DNA of 64,000 bases from Reichenbachiella sp. (lineage in GTDB: Bacteria; Bacteroidota; Bacteroidia; Cytophagales; Cyclobacteriaceae): positions 2,962,001-3,026,000 of the forward strand of contig NZ_JAWPMM010000001.1 in assembly GCF_033344935.1 (NCBI RefSeq), written 5' to 3'. The position numbers were made by a program, and so were the translations under genes. Positions within the stretch are counted from its first letter, which is position 1, and every line of letters starts with the position of its first letter. Positions 1 to 11,092 of the stretch are shown piece by piece. The notes below the pieces were generated by a model that was not told where the DNA came from, searched no databases, and worked only from the letters and a program-made list of their open reading frames with translations.

Positions 1-1
1 T

Positions 2-3000
2 TTTACTACGGAGCAAGTCGTAATTAGAAGAGCAACACCAATAATGAGTTTGACTTATGATGTCAATCAGGATCAAACCGACTGTACACCTGACGGTGAA
101 GTTGAAGTAACAGCCATAGGACTTACTTATTCCGATGGAGGTGGAGCGCCAATTAACTTTACACCTTCCTACACTTATGAATTCTATGAAGGACAAGATG
201 AGTTTGGTACAGTACTACAAGCCAATAGTGTAAACCCAGTTTTAACAGGGCAAGTATCTGGATATTACACAGTTATTGCCACTGAAACTAATTCCGGTTG
301 TAAAAGTGACCCATTTACTCAATTTATAGATGATTTGACTCCAGCTGCCCCAGCTGTAAATATTGCCTATGGCATATTACCTACAGACTGTGCATCTGCT
401 ACAGGAACCATTGATGCCACATTAGGAGCTGATGCGAATATTACTTTTGAATGGTGGGAAGGTTCCGATGACTATACTGACGAAGTCCAAAATGGCATCG
501 ATGGCATATCCCCAATCAATCCTGCGGGATATAACACAGACGGTAATACAGGTACTACTACTTTAACTGGCCTTGAATCCGGATTGTACTCATTAATTGT
601 TGATTATACAGGGTCTACACAGTGTAGATATCAGATTGTTTATGACCTACCATTTGTTGGGCAGCAAGCTACAACTACAATTGCGGTTGAACATGTGGAA
701 GAGTGTCCAGACGATGGAAGTGCTGAAGTCGGTATTTCTGAAAGTATTTTCATAACCTATACGGCGACAAATGGTTTCAGCTTTGATGATGGTGAAACTG
801 TGGCTGCATTACCAAGTGGAGCAACGGGTACTGTGAGTAATAATACAGATGGAGTCTCAATGAGAATTTCTACCACTTCTTCTCCTGCTTCATTTACAGA
901 TGCAGATGGTATTACCGGTCAACTTAGTGGGGCTACTGCAGATATAGATATACTTACTCCAGGATATTCAGATGGCAACTTCGATGATATATCTGAATAT
1001 GACATCTATCTCTATGCTGGGGATGGTGTACCAGCAGATCCATTAGCAAACTATACTGTTAATGGCATTACCTATCCGTTAATCAATTTATCATCAGGTA
1101 GAGCCGCGGCAGATAATGATCCAGGAGATGTGGTTCAGTTCACAGGGTTGCCAGCAGGGGATTATACCGCAGTTGCCAGACAGATTAATAATCCTGCTTT
1201 TGCTCCTGCCAATACTGACAGATGTTTTTCTGCAAGCGCAGTGGAAACTATTGAGCAACGTGCCTATACACCATTCATTGATGGTTTTACAATTACAGAC
1301 AACACAGTATGTGATGGAGACCCTGGAGATGGTGAAATCACTGTAGTCGCGAAAAAAGATGCTGAAGACACATATGGTCCATTCGACCGTCCCGAGGACT
1401 TTGAATTTAGATGGTTTGTAGTAGGTGCAGAAACCTATCCTGGAGATGAATTATTGGTTGAGCAGCATGAGACCACTTCTACTCTATCCAATCTGGGCCC
1501 AGAAGACTACATCGTAAAAATTTATAGAATCGTTGGAGGAGCAGGTCCGGCATCTTATGTATATTCAGGCTGCTCCGTTGAAGGAACTTACACCATCAAC
1601 ACAGACCCTCAAGAACATACCATTGATGCGCTGACCTCCATTGCTCATATTGAAGACTGTGGTGCAACTGGCTCAGCTACTGTGGAAGATGCTGATGTTA
1701 CTTCTGGAGATAGAGATGATTATGACTTTACTTGGTATGAAGATGATGCGGTTACTCCTATAGCAACAGCTGCCAATGACTATGAACTCCTTGGTCTGGC
1801 TGCTGGTACTTACTTTGTAGAAGCTGAGCACGTATTGTTTGGCTGTAACACCCCAATGATTGAATTCGAGATCGAAGATCAAACGGTGGTACCAACGCTT
1901 AGCCTCACCCTTAATGCCATTGATACAAGCTGTGATACAGATCCAAACGAAGGAAATGGAGCAATTAACTGGTCTATCACTAACGATGATGGTGGTAACT
2001 ACTCTTACCAATGGTATGCAGGTACTTCTGTAGCCGGTGGTACGGCTCTAGTCAACGGAGCTTCTATAAACGGAGCCGTGGGGGCTGCTGCCGCTGTATC
2101 TTCGGGTACTTTGAGTGGTGTTGACGGTGGATTCTACACCTTGAGAGTCATTGACGAACAAAATACTAGCGACAATTGTTTTGTCGATGCTACTTTCGAA
2201 TTAGATGAAGATATTCCAACTATCACAATTGCCGCAGCCGGATCGAGTAACACCCCTAACGACAACTGTTCTGGTGGTGGATATAATGGTCAATTCCAAA
2301 TCACTAATGTGGCTGTTAATGGCGTGGCTCAAGGCAATACTACTGGGTTTGATTTCGCTTTCACTAAAGCAGGTGGCGCTCATGGAGGTACGCAGGTAGG
2401 TACTAATCCACTCATCACTGACTTAGAACCTGGTGATTATGAAGTCATTATTACTGATGCTACGGGATGTTCTAGTACTACTACCGACTTCACCATCGAT
2501 GACATCTCTGTCGATCCTATCGCTGAGTTGTTTGACAAAAACCCTGATACTAATTGTGTATCTCCAGGTACCAACATCGGTAATGGTGATCTGACTGTAC
2601 AGATCGTCGGTGGGGCTAGCGTAGCTAACTACTCCTTCAGATGGTTCAGAGGTACTGATGTAACTGACACCGATACCGAAATCACTGCCGTTGCATTTAC
2701 TAATACTGACCAAGGATCTGCGGTGATCACTGGTGGTAACGATCAAACAATCTCTGACCTCTCTCCTGGACAGTACACCGTACTAGTTACTGACAATGAT
2801 GCTGACGATGATAATGACGGATGTTTCTCTACCACTACTTTCACTATCACTAATGTGCCAGATGTGCATGAAATTACTGACATCACTTTAGCTCATGTAG
2901 AAGACTGTGGAGGAACTGGTTCTGCAACTATTCAAGATGCCCATGTTACTTCTGGAGATAGAGATGATTATGATTTCACTTGGTATGAAGATGACGCAGT

Positions 3001-6000
3001 TACTCCTATCGCTACTGCTGCCAATGACTATGAACTCCTTGGCCTGGCTGCTGGTACTTACTTCGTAGAAGCCGAGTATACAGCTAGTACACCGAACGAT
3101 GGTTGTATGACTTCTCTGTTCGAATTCGAGATCGAAGATCAAACGGTGGTACCAACGCTTAGTTTAACTCTTAACACCATTGATACCAGCTGTGATACAG
3201 ATCCAAACGAAGGAAATGGAGAGATTAACTGGTCTATAACTAACGATGATGGTGGTAACTACTCTTACCAATGGTATGCAGGTACTTCTGTAGCCGGTGG
3301 TACGGCTCTAGTCAACGGAGCTTCTATAAACGGAGCCGTGGGGGCTGCTGCCGCTGTATCTTCGGGTACTTTGAGTGGCGTTGATGGTGGATTCTACACC
3401 TTGAGAGTCATTGATGAACAAAATACTAGCGACAATTGTTTTGTCGATGCGACCTTCGAACTCATCGAAGAGCAACCGACCATCTCTATCGCTACCGATG
3501 GAGCTGATTTTACCAACACACCTAACGACAACTGTTCTGGTGGTGGATATAATGGTCAATTCCAAATCTTTGATGTGGCTATCAATGGTGTGCCTCAAGG
3601 CAATACTACTGGGTTCGATTTCACTTTCACTAAAGCAGGTGGCGCTGCCCATGGCGGTACACAGGTAGGTTCTAATCCTTTAGTTACTGATCTGGAACCT
3701 GGTGACTACCAAGTCCAAATTATCGATGCTACGGGATGTTCTAGCGGATTAACTGACTTCACCATCGATGACATCTCTGTCGATCCTATCGCTGAGTTGT
3801 TTGACAAAAACCCTGATACTAATTGTGTATCTCCAGGTACCAACATCGGTAATGGTGATCTGACTGTACAGATCGTCGGTGGGGCTAGCGTAGCTAACTA
3901 CTCCTTCAGATGGTTCAGAGGTACTGATGTAACTGACACCGATACCGAAATCACTGCCGTTGCATTTACTAATACTGACCAAGGATCTGCGGTGATCACT
4001 GGTGGTAACGATCAAACAATCTCTGACCTCTCTCCTGGACAGTACACCGTACTAGTTACTGACAATGATGCTGACGATGATAATGACGGATGTTTCTCTA
4101 CCACTACTTTCACTATCACTAATGTGCCAGATGTGCATGAAATTACTGACATCACTTTAGCTCATGTAGAAGACTGTGGAGGAACTGGTTCTGCAACTAT
4201 TCAAGATGCCCATGTTACTTCTGGAGATAGAGATGATTATGATTTCACTTGGTATGAAGATGACGCAGTTACTCCTATCGCTACTGCTGCCAATGACTAT
4301 GAACTCCTTGGCCTGGCTGCTGGTACTTACTTCGTAGAAGCCGAGTATACAGCTAGTACACCGAACGATGGTTGTATGACTTCTCTGTTCGAATTCGAGA
4401 TCGAAGATCAAACGGTGGTACCAACGCTTAGTTTAACTCTTAACACCATTGATACCAGCTGTGATACAGATCCAAACGAAGGAAATGGAGAGATTAACTG
4501 GTCTATAACTAACGATGATGGTGGTAACTACTCTTACCAATGGTATGCAGGTACTTCTGTAGCCGGTGGTACGGCTCTAGTCAACGGAGCTTCTATAAAC
4601 GGAGCCGTGGGGGCTGCTGCCGCTGTATCTTCGGGTACTTTGAGTGGCGTTGATGGTGGATTCTACACCTTGAGAGTCATTGATGAACAAAATACTAGCG
4701 ACAATTGTTTTGTCGATGCGACCTTCGAACTCATCGAAGAGCAACCGACCATCTCTATCGCTACCGATGGAGCTGATTTTACCAACACACCTAACGACAA
4801 CTGTTCTGGTGGTGGATATAATGGTCAATTCCAAATCTTTGATGTGGCTATCAATGGTGTGCCTCAAGGCAATACTACTGGGTTCGATTTCACTTTCACT
4901 AAAGCAGGTGGCGCTGCCCATGGCGGTACACAGGTAGGTTCTAATCCTTTAGTTACTGATCTGGAACCTGGTGACTACCAAGTCCAAATTATCGATGCTA
5001 CGGGATGTTCTAGCGGATTAACTGACTTCACCATCGATGACATCTCTGTCGATCCTATCGCTGAGTTGTTTGACAAAAACCCTGATACTAATTGTGTATC
5101 TCCAGGTACCAACATCGGTAATGGTGATCTGACTGTACAGATCGTCGGTGGGGCTAGCGTAGCTAACTACTCCTTCAGATGGTTCAGAGGTACTGATGTA
5201 ACTGACACCGATACCGAAATCACTGCCGTTGCATTTACTAATACTGACCAAGGATCTGCGGTGATCACTGGTGGTAACGATCAAACAATCTCTGACCTCT
5301 CTCCTGGACAGTACACCGTACTAGTTACTGACAATGATGCTGACGATGATAATGACGGATGTTTCTCTACCACTACTTTCACTATCACTAATGTGCCAGA
5401 TGTGCATGAAATTACTGACATCACTTTAGCTCATGTAGAAGACTGTGGAGGAACTGGTTCTGCAACTATTCAAGATGCCCATGTTACTTCTGGAGATAGA
5501 GATGATTATGATTTCACTTGGTATGAAGATGACGCAGTTACTCCTATCGCTACTGCTGCCAATGACTATGAACTCCTTGGCCTGGCTGCTGGTACTTACT
5601 TCGTAGAAGCCGAGTATACAGCTAGTACACCGAACGATGGTTGTATGACTTCTCTGTTCGAATTCGAGATCGAAGATCAAACGGTGGTACCAACGCTTAG
5701 TTTAACTCTTAACACCATTGATACCAGCTGTGATACAGATCCAAACGAAGGAAATGGAGAGATTAACTGGTCTATAACTAACGATGATGGTGGTAACTAC
5801 TCTTACCAATGGTATGCAGGTACTTCTGTAGCCGGTGGTACGGCTCTAGTCAACGGAGCTTCTATAAACGGAGCCGTGGGGGCTGCTGCCGCTGTATCTT
5901 CGGGTACTTTGAGTGGCGTTGATGGTGGATTCTACACCTTGAGAGTCATTGATGAACAAAATACTAGCGACAATTGTTTTGTCGATGCGACCTTCGAACT

Positions 6001-9000
6001 CATCGAAGAGCAACCGACCATCTCTATCGCTACCGATGGAGCTGATTTTACCAACACACCTAACGACAACTGTTCTGGTGGTGGATATAATGGTCAATTC
6101 CAAATCTTTGATGTGGCTATCAATGGTGTGCCTCAAGGCAATACTACTGGGTTCGATTTCACTTTCACTAAAGCAGGTGGCGCTGCCCATGGCGGTACAC
6201 AGGTAGGTTCTAATCCTTTAGTTACTGATCTGGAACCTGGTGACTACCAAGTCCAAATTATCGATGCTACGGGATGTTCTAGCGGATTAACTGACTTCAC
6301 CATCGATGACATCTCTGTCGATCCTATCGCTGAGTTGTTTGACAAAAACCCTGATACTAATTGTGTATCTCCAGGTACCAACATCGGTAATGGTGATCTG
6401 ACTGTACAGATCGTCGGTGGGGCTAGCGTAGCTAACTACTCCTTCAGATGGTTCAGAGGTACTGATGTAACTGACACCGATACCGAAATCACTGCCGTTG
6501 CATTTACTAATACTGACCAAGGATCTGCGGTGATCACTGGTGGTAACGATCAAACAATCTCTGACCTCTCTCCTGGACAGTACACCGTACTAGTTACTGA
6601 CAATGATGCTGACGATGATAATGACGGATGTTTCTCTACCACTACTTTCACTATCACTAATGTGCCAGATGTGCATGAAATTACTGACATCACTTTAGCT
6701 CATGTAGAAGACTGTGGAGGAACTGGTTCTGCAACTATTCAAGATGCCCATGTTACTTCTGGAGATAGAGATGATTATGATTTCACTTGGTATGAAGATG
6801 ACGCAGTTACTCCTATCGCTACTGCTGCCAATGACTATGAACTCCTTGGCCTGGCTGCTGGTACTTACTTCGTAGAAGCCGAGTATACAGCTAGTACACC
6901 GAACGATGGTTGTATGACTTCTCTGTTCGAATTCGAGATCGAAGATCAAACGGTGGTACCAACGCTTAGTTTAACTCTTAACACCATTGATACCAGCTGT
7001 GATACAGATCCAAACGAAGGAAATGGAGAGATTAACTGGTCTATAACTAACGATGATGGTGGTAACTACTCTTACCAATGGTATGCAGGTACTTCTGTAG
7101 CCGGTGGTACGGCTCTAGTCAACGGAGCTTCTATAAACGGAGCCGTGGGGGCTGCTGCCGCTGTATCTTCGGGTACTTTGAGTGGCGTTGATGGTGGATT
7201 CTACACCTTGAGAGTCATTGATGAACAAAATACTAGCGACAATTGTTTTGTCGATGCGACCTTCGAACTCATCGAAGAGCAACCGACCATCTCTATCGCT
7301 ACCGATGGAGCTGATTTTACCAACACACCTAACGACAACTGTTCTGGTGGTGGATATAATGGTCAATTCCAAATCTTTGATGTGGCTATCAATGGTGTGC
7401 CTCAAGGCAATACTACTGGGTTCGATTTCACTTTCACTAAAGCAGGTGGCGCTGCCCATGGCGGTACACAGGTAGGTTCTAATCCTTTAGTTACTGATCT
7501 GGAACCTGGTGACTACCAAGTCCAAATTATCGATGCTACGGGATGTTCTAGCGGATTAACTGACTTCACCATCGATGACATCTCTGTCGATCCTATCGCT
7601 GAGTTGTTTGACAAAAACCCTGATACTAATTGTGTATCTCCAGGTACCAACATCGGTAATGGTGATCTGACTGTACAGATCGTCGGTGGGGCTAGCGTAG
7701 CTAACTACTCCTTCAGATGGTTCAGAGGTACTGATGTAACTGACACCGATACCGAAATCACTGCCGTTGCATTTACTAATACTGACCAAGGATCTGCGGT
7801 GATCACTGGTGGTAACGATCAAACAATCTCTGACCTCTCTCCTGGACAGTACACCGTACTAGTTACTGACAATGATGCTGACGATGATAATGACGGATGT
7901 TTCTCTACCACTACTTTCACTATCACTAATGTGCCGGCCACGCACACACTAAATGAAGCTAACATAGATGCATCCATAGTACATGTTACTGATTGTGGAG
8001 GAGCCGACGGCACCATTACTATCGCCGATGCTGATGTCACTTCAGGTGATGTTGATGATTACAATTTCACGTGGTACTCGGATGGTCCTTTAACTGATAT
8101 GGGAGTACCATCCAATACGACAATGATCAACACATTAGCTCCTGGAACTTATTACATCAAGGCAACTCATATCGCTTCCGGATGTAATACAGGTCAAATT
8201 GCCTTTGAAATTGAAGATCAGTCAGAAGCACCTGGCCTTAGCTTGTCTGAGAACATAACAGATTCAAGTTGTGACCCTGATGTCAATGAAGGTAATGGAG
8301 CTATTGACTGGGTCATTCAAAATACAGTCGGTGGTGTCGCCCCGGCTGGTAGCTACGATTACCAATGGTATGTGGGTGCTACAGCCATTCCAGGTACTAA
8401 TGAGGTGACCGGAGCTGGTATTGTCGGAATATCTGGAACTATAGGTGCGGGCTACAGTGGTACAATTTCTGGATTAGATGGTGGAACTTATACTTTAAGA
8501 GTAACCGATGGTACAAATCCTAACAATACTTGTTTCGTGGATCAAACTATTACTCTTTCTGAGACAATCCCTACCTATGAAGTTACAGCATTCAACATTG
8601 ATCCGAACACAAACTGTGTTGGAGGTGGCTATAATGGGGAATTCGAAATAACAACAATAAGCGGTGGAGCACTTGCTGACTTCACTTATACATTTGCCAA
8701 GAATAATGATCCTGGTTATGTTTTCAACAATGTTGCTAATTGGCATGTGGATCAATTGGATCCTGGCAGTTATGAAGTATACTTCGTCAATACAGCCACT
8801 CAATGTGAGGGTAATATAGTCGACTTTGTAATTGAAGATGATACGGTACAACCCACAGTTTCATTTACTCTGGATAGCTCAGATGAATATTGTGTCGGAG
8901 GAAACGGGCAGATTACGGTAGTACCTGATGCGACCACCTTAGCTAATGGAGCTACTTATTCTTGGGCACCAGGAGGTGAAATCACTCAAACGATATCGAA

Positions 9001-11086
9001 CCTTGATCAAGGAACAACAAGCACCTACACTGTCACAGTTACTGATGGCCTTACAGGCTGTTCGGTTACAGATAGTTATGTATTACCATTCGATCCAGTG
9101 GATATAATAATTGATGTTAATGCTGATGTGATTGTCACACCAACCACCATGTGTGGAGCTAATGTGAATGGTGCAATAAATATCACTAATATTTCACCTG
9201 ACACACCTGGAGACTATACCTATACTTGGTATCAGGGTTCTTATGATGCTACTGGCCACACTGCTTGGACAGGCGGAGCCACTGCCAATGAAACTGGACT
9301 TGCAGCTGACACCTATTATGTTGAAGCCACCAATGGAAATTCTGGTTGTACTTCGAAAGTCTTTGAGTTTATCGTTGAAGATGAAAGTGTGAATCCAGTA
9401 GTTGCACTGGTTGACTTCGAATTACAAAACAATTGCGATTTAACTCCAGGCAATGGTAATGGTTTCCTTTCTGTTACGGCAGATGGGTCTACTAACTTGG
9501 GTGATTATAGCTTCGATTGGACAAGTGCTTCTGGCATACCTGGACCTGGTACCAATCCACTATACACAGATTTAGATGCTGGTTCCTACACGGTTGAAGT
9601 ACAAGATTTGACAACACTTTGTACTACGTCTGAGACTTATGGAATGATCAATGACACTAATAACCCATTGGTTCTAAGTATCACCACTATTCCAAATGAA
9701 AATTGTATAGATCCAAATGGAGCACTGGCTATTAATGTTCTAAATTCATTGAACCCTACGGCCGTATTTGAATACTATCTAATCGATGGAAGCGACTCTT
9801 CTCCTCTCCCATTTGATCCAACCGATCAGATGGCTGGAAACTTTGCTGATGACATTGTAGATGGTGACTATACAGTGATGGTTGAGGATACTGATGGAGG
9901 CTGTTTCTCAGAACCAACCTTTATTACTATCGGATCCGATAAAGATGACATGCAAATGACCATTGTTGAAGACCATCCATTGACTAAATGTGATTTTCAA
10001 AATGTAAGAGCAGATGGACAAGCTACTGTGACTCCTGGTCCAGAAAGTGCCTCCAGATATACTATATACTGGCACGACGGTGCCAGCTTGTCTGATGCAG
10101 TAATGGACTCTACGCTTACACTACACGAATTGTTAGGACAAACTTATACAGTGGAAATGATTGATAGAATCACAGGTTGTTCAATTTCTGAGTCCATTAC
10201 TATTAACTCAGACATCGAGCTTGTACCAACACCGCTTGTTGATCTTATCAGCGATGTGACCAACTGTATTACTCCAAATGGAGCAGTAACTGCAGCCATT
10301 GATTCATCAGGAACTGTATCTGGCTACACATTTGAGTGGACGGATAATAGCGGTGCGACCATTAGTTCTACATTCGGTGCAGCTGGTTTAGACTTGGGCA
10401 CTTACACTGTAAGAGCCACTGACTTAGTTTCAGAATGTGTATCAGATGCCGCATCCATCGAAATTGTAGATGCAAGAGTAGATCCAGAGTTCACAGTTGA
10501 AACCACTGAGTCTACGTGTTCTGAATTAGAATTTGGCACTGACGATTACGCAGGTAATGGTGAAGCATCACTTACATTCGCCTCGTTCGTTACTTCAGGT
10601 ATTGAAAATCAATATTGGGCAGAAGCAAGTGGAACAGATGACACTACACCAATTGATCCAACGGATACTGAAAGTATCATTAGTACTAACGAATTGATGA
10701 GTGGATTGAATCCGGGAGATTACAAAGTATTGGTGATAGATGATCAAGATTGTTCTTATCAAGCCAATTTCACAATAGAAACAGATATTGAAATATTTAA
10801 CGGGGTATCTGACAATGGAGATGGCAAGAATGATTACTTTAGAATCTCCTGTGCGGATAGATTCCCTAATAATAATATAAAAATCTATACGAGATCAGGT
10901 ACTTTGGTTTACAAGACATCAGGATATGAAGACGATGTTAGTGGAAATGTATTCACCGGTAAACGAAATACTGGAGTAGGTGGTGGAAGTGATGGCTTGC
11001 CTTCTGGAACTTATTTCTATATTTTTGACAAAGGTGAAGGCAACGATGGAGATGTATACCAAGGATATTTAGAATTGGTCAAATAG
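2..11086 (+). CDS. SprB-like giant repeat adhesin with T9SS type B C-terminal domain (5' end missing)
   Basis: Surface adhesin of the SprB type, which in gliding Bacteroidetes is exported by the type IX secretion system and moved along the cell surface. The frame is open from base 2, so the ATG at 44 is internal and the N-terminus and signal peptide lie outside the window; about 3,690 codons are visible. The protein is a long string of SprB-like modules, each ending in a pattern such as PGDY-x-V-x-I-x-D-x-TGC. Four 423-residue blocks (2861-7936) are tandem copies, flanked by diverged versions at about 1608-2485 and 7937-9120. The last 100 residues (about 10788-11086) are the gliding-motility/CHU_C-type domain, with NGVSDNGDGKNDYF, then a KIYTRSG strand and LPSGTYFY. 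It is acidic and rich in Thr, Asp and Gly, as usual for such adhesins. The sprF-like gene begins 6 bp downstream, which supports the assignment. Role in gliding is inferred from family and neighbour. Confidence 0.9.
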   Translation, partial: FTTEQVVIRRATPIMSLTYDVNQDQTDCTPDGEVEVTAIGLTYSDGGGAPINFTPSYTYEFYEGQDEFGTVLQANSVNPVLTGQVSGYYTVIATETNSGCKSDPFTQFIDDLTPAAPAVNIAYGILPTDCASATGTIDATLGADANITFEWWEGSDDYTDEVQNGIDGISPINPAGYNTDGNTGTTTLTGLESGLYSLIVDYTGSTQCRYQIVYDLPFVGQQATTTIAVEHVEECPDDGSAEVGISESIFITYTATNGFSFDDGETVAALPSGATGTVSNNTDGVSMRISTTSSPASFTDADGITGQLSGATADIDILTPGYSDGNFDDISEYDIYLYAGDGVPADPLANYTVNGITYPLINLSSGRAAADNDPGDVVQFTGLPAGDYTAVARQINNPAFAPANTDRCFSASAVETIEQRAYTPFIDGFTITDNTVCDGDPGDGEITVVAKKDAEDTYGPFDRPEDFEFRWFVVGAETYPGDELLVEQHETTSTLSNLGPEDYIVKIYRIVGGAGPASYVYSGCSVEGTYTINTDPQEHTIDALTSIAHIEDCGATGSATVEDADVTSGDRDDYDFTWYEDDAVTPIATAANDYELLGLAAGTYFVEAEHVLFGCNTPMIEFEIEDQTVVPTLSLTLNAIDTSCDTDPNEGNGAINWSITNDDGGNYSYQWYAGTSVAGGTALVNGASINGAVGAAAAVSSGTLSGVDGGFYTLRVIDEQNTSDNCFVDATFELDEDIPTITIAAAGSSNTPNDNCSGGGYNGQFQITNVAVNGVAQGNTTGFDFAFTKAGGAHGGTQVGTNPLITDLEPGDYEVIITDATGCSSTTTDFTIDDISVDPIAELFDKNPDTNCVSPGTNIGNGDLTVQIVGGASVANYSFRWFRGTDVTDTDTEITAVAFTNTDQGSAVITGGNDQTISDLSPGQYTVLVTDNDADDDNDGCFSTTTFTITNVPDVHEITDITLAHVEDCGGTGSATIQDAHVTSGDRDDYDFTWYEDDAVTPIATAANDYELLGLAAGTYFVEAEYTASTPNDGCMTSLFEFEIEDQTVVPTLSLTLNTIDTSCDTDPNEGNGEINWSITNDDGGNYSYQWYAGTSVAGGTALVNGASINGAVGAAAAVSSGTLSGVDGGFYTLRVIDEQNTSDNCFVDATFELIEEQPTISIATDGADFTNTPNDNCSGGGYNGQFQIFDVAINGVPQGNTTGFDFTFTKAGGAAHGGTQVGSNPLVTDLEPGDYQVQIIDATGCSSGLTDFTIDDISVDPIAELFDKNPDTNCVSPGTNIGNGDLTVQIVGGASVANYSFRWFRGTDVTDTDTEITAVAFTNTDQGSAVITGGNDQTISDLSPGQYTVLVTDNDADDDNDGCFSTTTFTITNVPDVHEITDITLAHVEDCGGTGSATIQDAHVTSGDRDDYDFTWYEDDAVTPIATAANDYELLGLAAGTYFVEAEYTASTPNDGCMTSLFEFEIEDQTVVPTLSLTLNTIDTSCDTDPNEGNGEINWSITNDDGGNYSYQWYAGTSVAGGTALVNGASINGAVGAAAAVSSGTLSGVDGGFYTLRVIDEQNTSDNCFVDATFELIEEQPTISIATDGADFTNTPNDNCSGGGYNGQFQIFDVAINGVPQGNTTGFDFTFTKAGGAAHGGTQVGSNPLVTDLEPGDYQVQIIDATGCSSGLTDFTIDDISVDPIAELFDKNPDTNCVSPGTNIGNGDLTVQIVGGASVANYSFRWFRGTDVTDTDTEITAVAFTNTDQGSAVITGGNDQTISDLSPGQYTVLVTDNDADDDNDGCFSTTTFTITNVPDVHEITDITLAHVEDCGGTGSATIQDAHVTSGDRDDYDFTWYEDDAVTPIATAANDYELLGLAAGTYFVEAEYTASTPNDGCMTSLFEFEIEDQTVVPTLSLTLNTIDTSCDTDPNEGNGEINWSITNDDGGNYSYQWYAGTSVAGGTALVNGASINGAVGAAAAVSSGTLSGVDGGFYTLRVIDEQNTSDNCFVDATFELIEEQPTISIATDGADFTNTPNDNCSGGGYNGQFQIFDVAINGVPQGNTTGFDFTFTKAGGAAHGGTQVGSNPLVTDLEPGDYQVQIIDATGCSSGLTDFTIDDISVDPIAELFDKNPDTNCVSPGTNIGNGDLTVQIVGGASVANYSFRWFRGTDVTDTDTEITAVAFTNTDQGSAVITGGNDQTISDLSPGQYTVLVTDNDADDDNDGCFSTTTFTITNVPDVHEITDITLAHVEDCGGTGSATIQDAHVTSGDRDDYDFTWYEDDAVTPIATAANDYELLGLAAGTYFVEAEYTASTPNDGCMTSLFEFEIEDQTVVPTLSLTLNTIDTSCDTDPNEGNGEINWSITNDDGGNYSYQWYAGTSVAGGTALVNGASINGAVGAAAAVSSGTLSGVDGGFYTLRVIDEQNTSDNCFVDATFELIEEQPTISIATDGADFTNTPNDNCSGGGYNGQFQIFDVAINGVPQGNTTGFDFTFTKAGGAAHGGTQVGSNPLVTDLEPGDYQVQIIDATGCSSGLTDFTIDDISVDPIAELFDKNPDTNCVSPGTNIGNGDLTVQIVGGASVANYSFRWFRGTDVTDTDTEITAVAFTNTDQGSAVITGGNDQTISDLSPGQYTVLVTDNDADDDNDGCFSTTTFTITNVPATHTLNEANIDASIVHVTDCGGADGTITIADADVTSGDVDDYNFTWYSDGPLTDMGVPSNTTMINTLAPGTYYIKATHIASGCNTGQIAFEIEDQSEAPGLSLSENITDSSCDPDVNEGNGAIDWVIQNTVGGVAPAGSYDYQWYVGATAIPGTNEVTGAGIVGISGTIGAGYSGTISGLDGGTYTLRVTDGTNPNNTCFVDQTITLSETIPTYEVTAFNIDPNTNCVGGGYNGEFEITTISGGALADFTYTFAKNNDPGYVFNNVANWHVDQLDPGSYEVYFVNTATQCEGNIVDFVIEDDTVQPTVSFTLDSSDEYCVGGNGQITVVPDATTLANGATYSWAPGGEITQTISNLDQGTTSTYTVTVTDGLTGCSVTDSYVLPFDPVDIIIDVNADVIVTPTTMCGANVNGAINITNISPDTPGDYTYTWYQGSYDATGHTAWTGGATANETGLAADTYYVEATNGNSGCTSKVFEFIVEDESVNPVVALVDFELQNNCDLTPGNGNGFLSVTADGSTNLGDYSFDWTSASGIPGPGTNPLYTDLDAGSYTVEVQDLTTLCTTSETYGMINDTNNPLVLSITTIPNENCIDPNGALAINVLNSLNPTAVFEYYLIDGSDSSPLPFDPTDQMAGNFADDIVDGDYTVMVEDTDGGCFSEPTFITIGSDKDDMQMTIVEDHPLTKCDFQNVRADGQATVTPGPESASRYTIYWHDGASLSDAVMDSTLTLHELLGQTYTVEMIDRITGCSISESITINSDIELVPTPLVDLISDVTNCITPNGAVTAAIDSSGTVSGYTFEWTDNSGATISSTFGAAGLDLGTYTVRATDLVSECVSDAASIEIVDARVDPEFTVETTESTCSELEFGTDDYAGNGEASLTFASFVTSGIENQYWAEASGTDDTTPIDPTDTESIISTNELMSGLNPGDYKVLVIDDQDCSYQANFTIETDIEIFNGVSDNGDGKNDYFRISCADRFPNNNIKIYTRSGTLVYKTSGYEDDVSGNVFTGKRNTGVGGGSDGLPSGTYFYIFDKGEGNDGDVYQGYLELVK
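2486..7936 (+). repeat. Tandem repeat, 1269-bp unit, about 4.3 copies
   Basis: Units run 2861-4129, 4130-5398, 5399-6667 and 6668-7936, and a partial fifth copy of 375 bp (2486-2860) precedes them. The period is exactly 1269 bp (423 codons), so the reading frame is kept. I compared several stretches between copies and saw no base differences. Identity stops abruptly at both ends: upstream of 2486 the related module has many silent and replacement changes, and after 7936 the sequence switches to a diverged module. Each unit encodes four SprB-like modules of roughly 100 residues. The pattern points to very recent unequal crossing-over or strong gene conversion; the true copy number could differ if the assembly used short reads. 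Confidence 0.95.
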
Positions 11087-11092
11087 TAATAA

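Noticed and set aside
44-46. ATG at 44 as the adhesin start
   Set aside because: The frame is open to the left edge and the protein lacks a signal peptide at this point, so the start lies outside the window.
2486-7936. Long exact repeats as a possible CRISPR array or transposon
   Set aside because: Units are 1269 bp, in frame and coding throughout, without short repeats/spacers, inverted ends or a transposase.
1673-8040. Open frames on the minus strand (and plus-strand +1 frames) repeated every 1269 bp within the adhesin gene
   Set aside because: They recur exactly with the repeat period, have no domain features, and lie inside a well-supported gene; they are mirror frames created by the codon bias.
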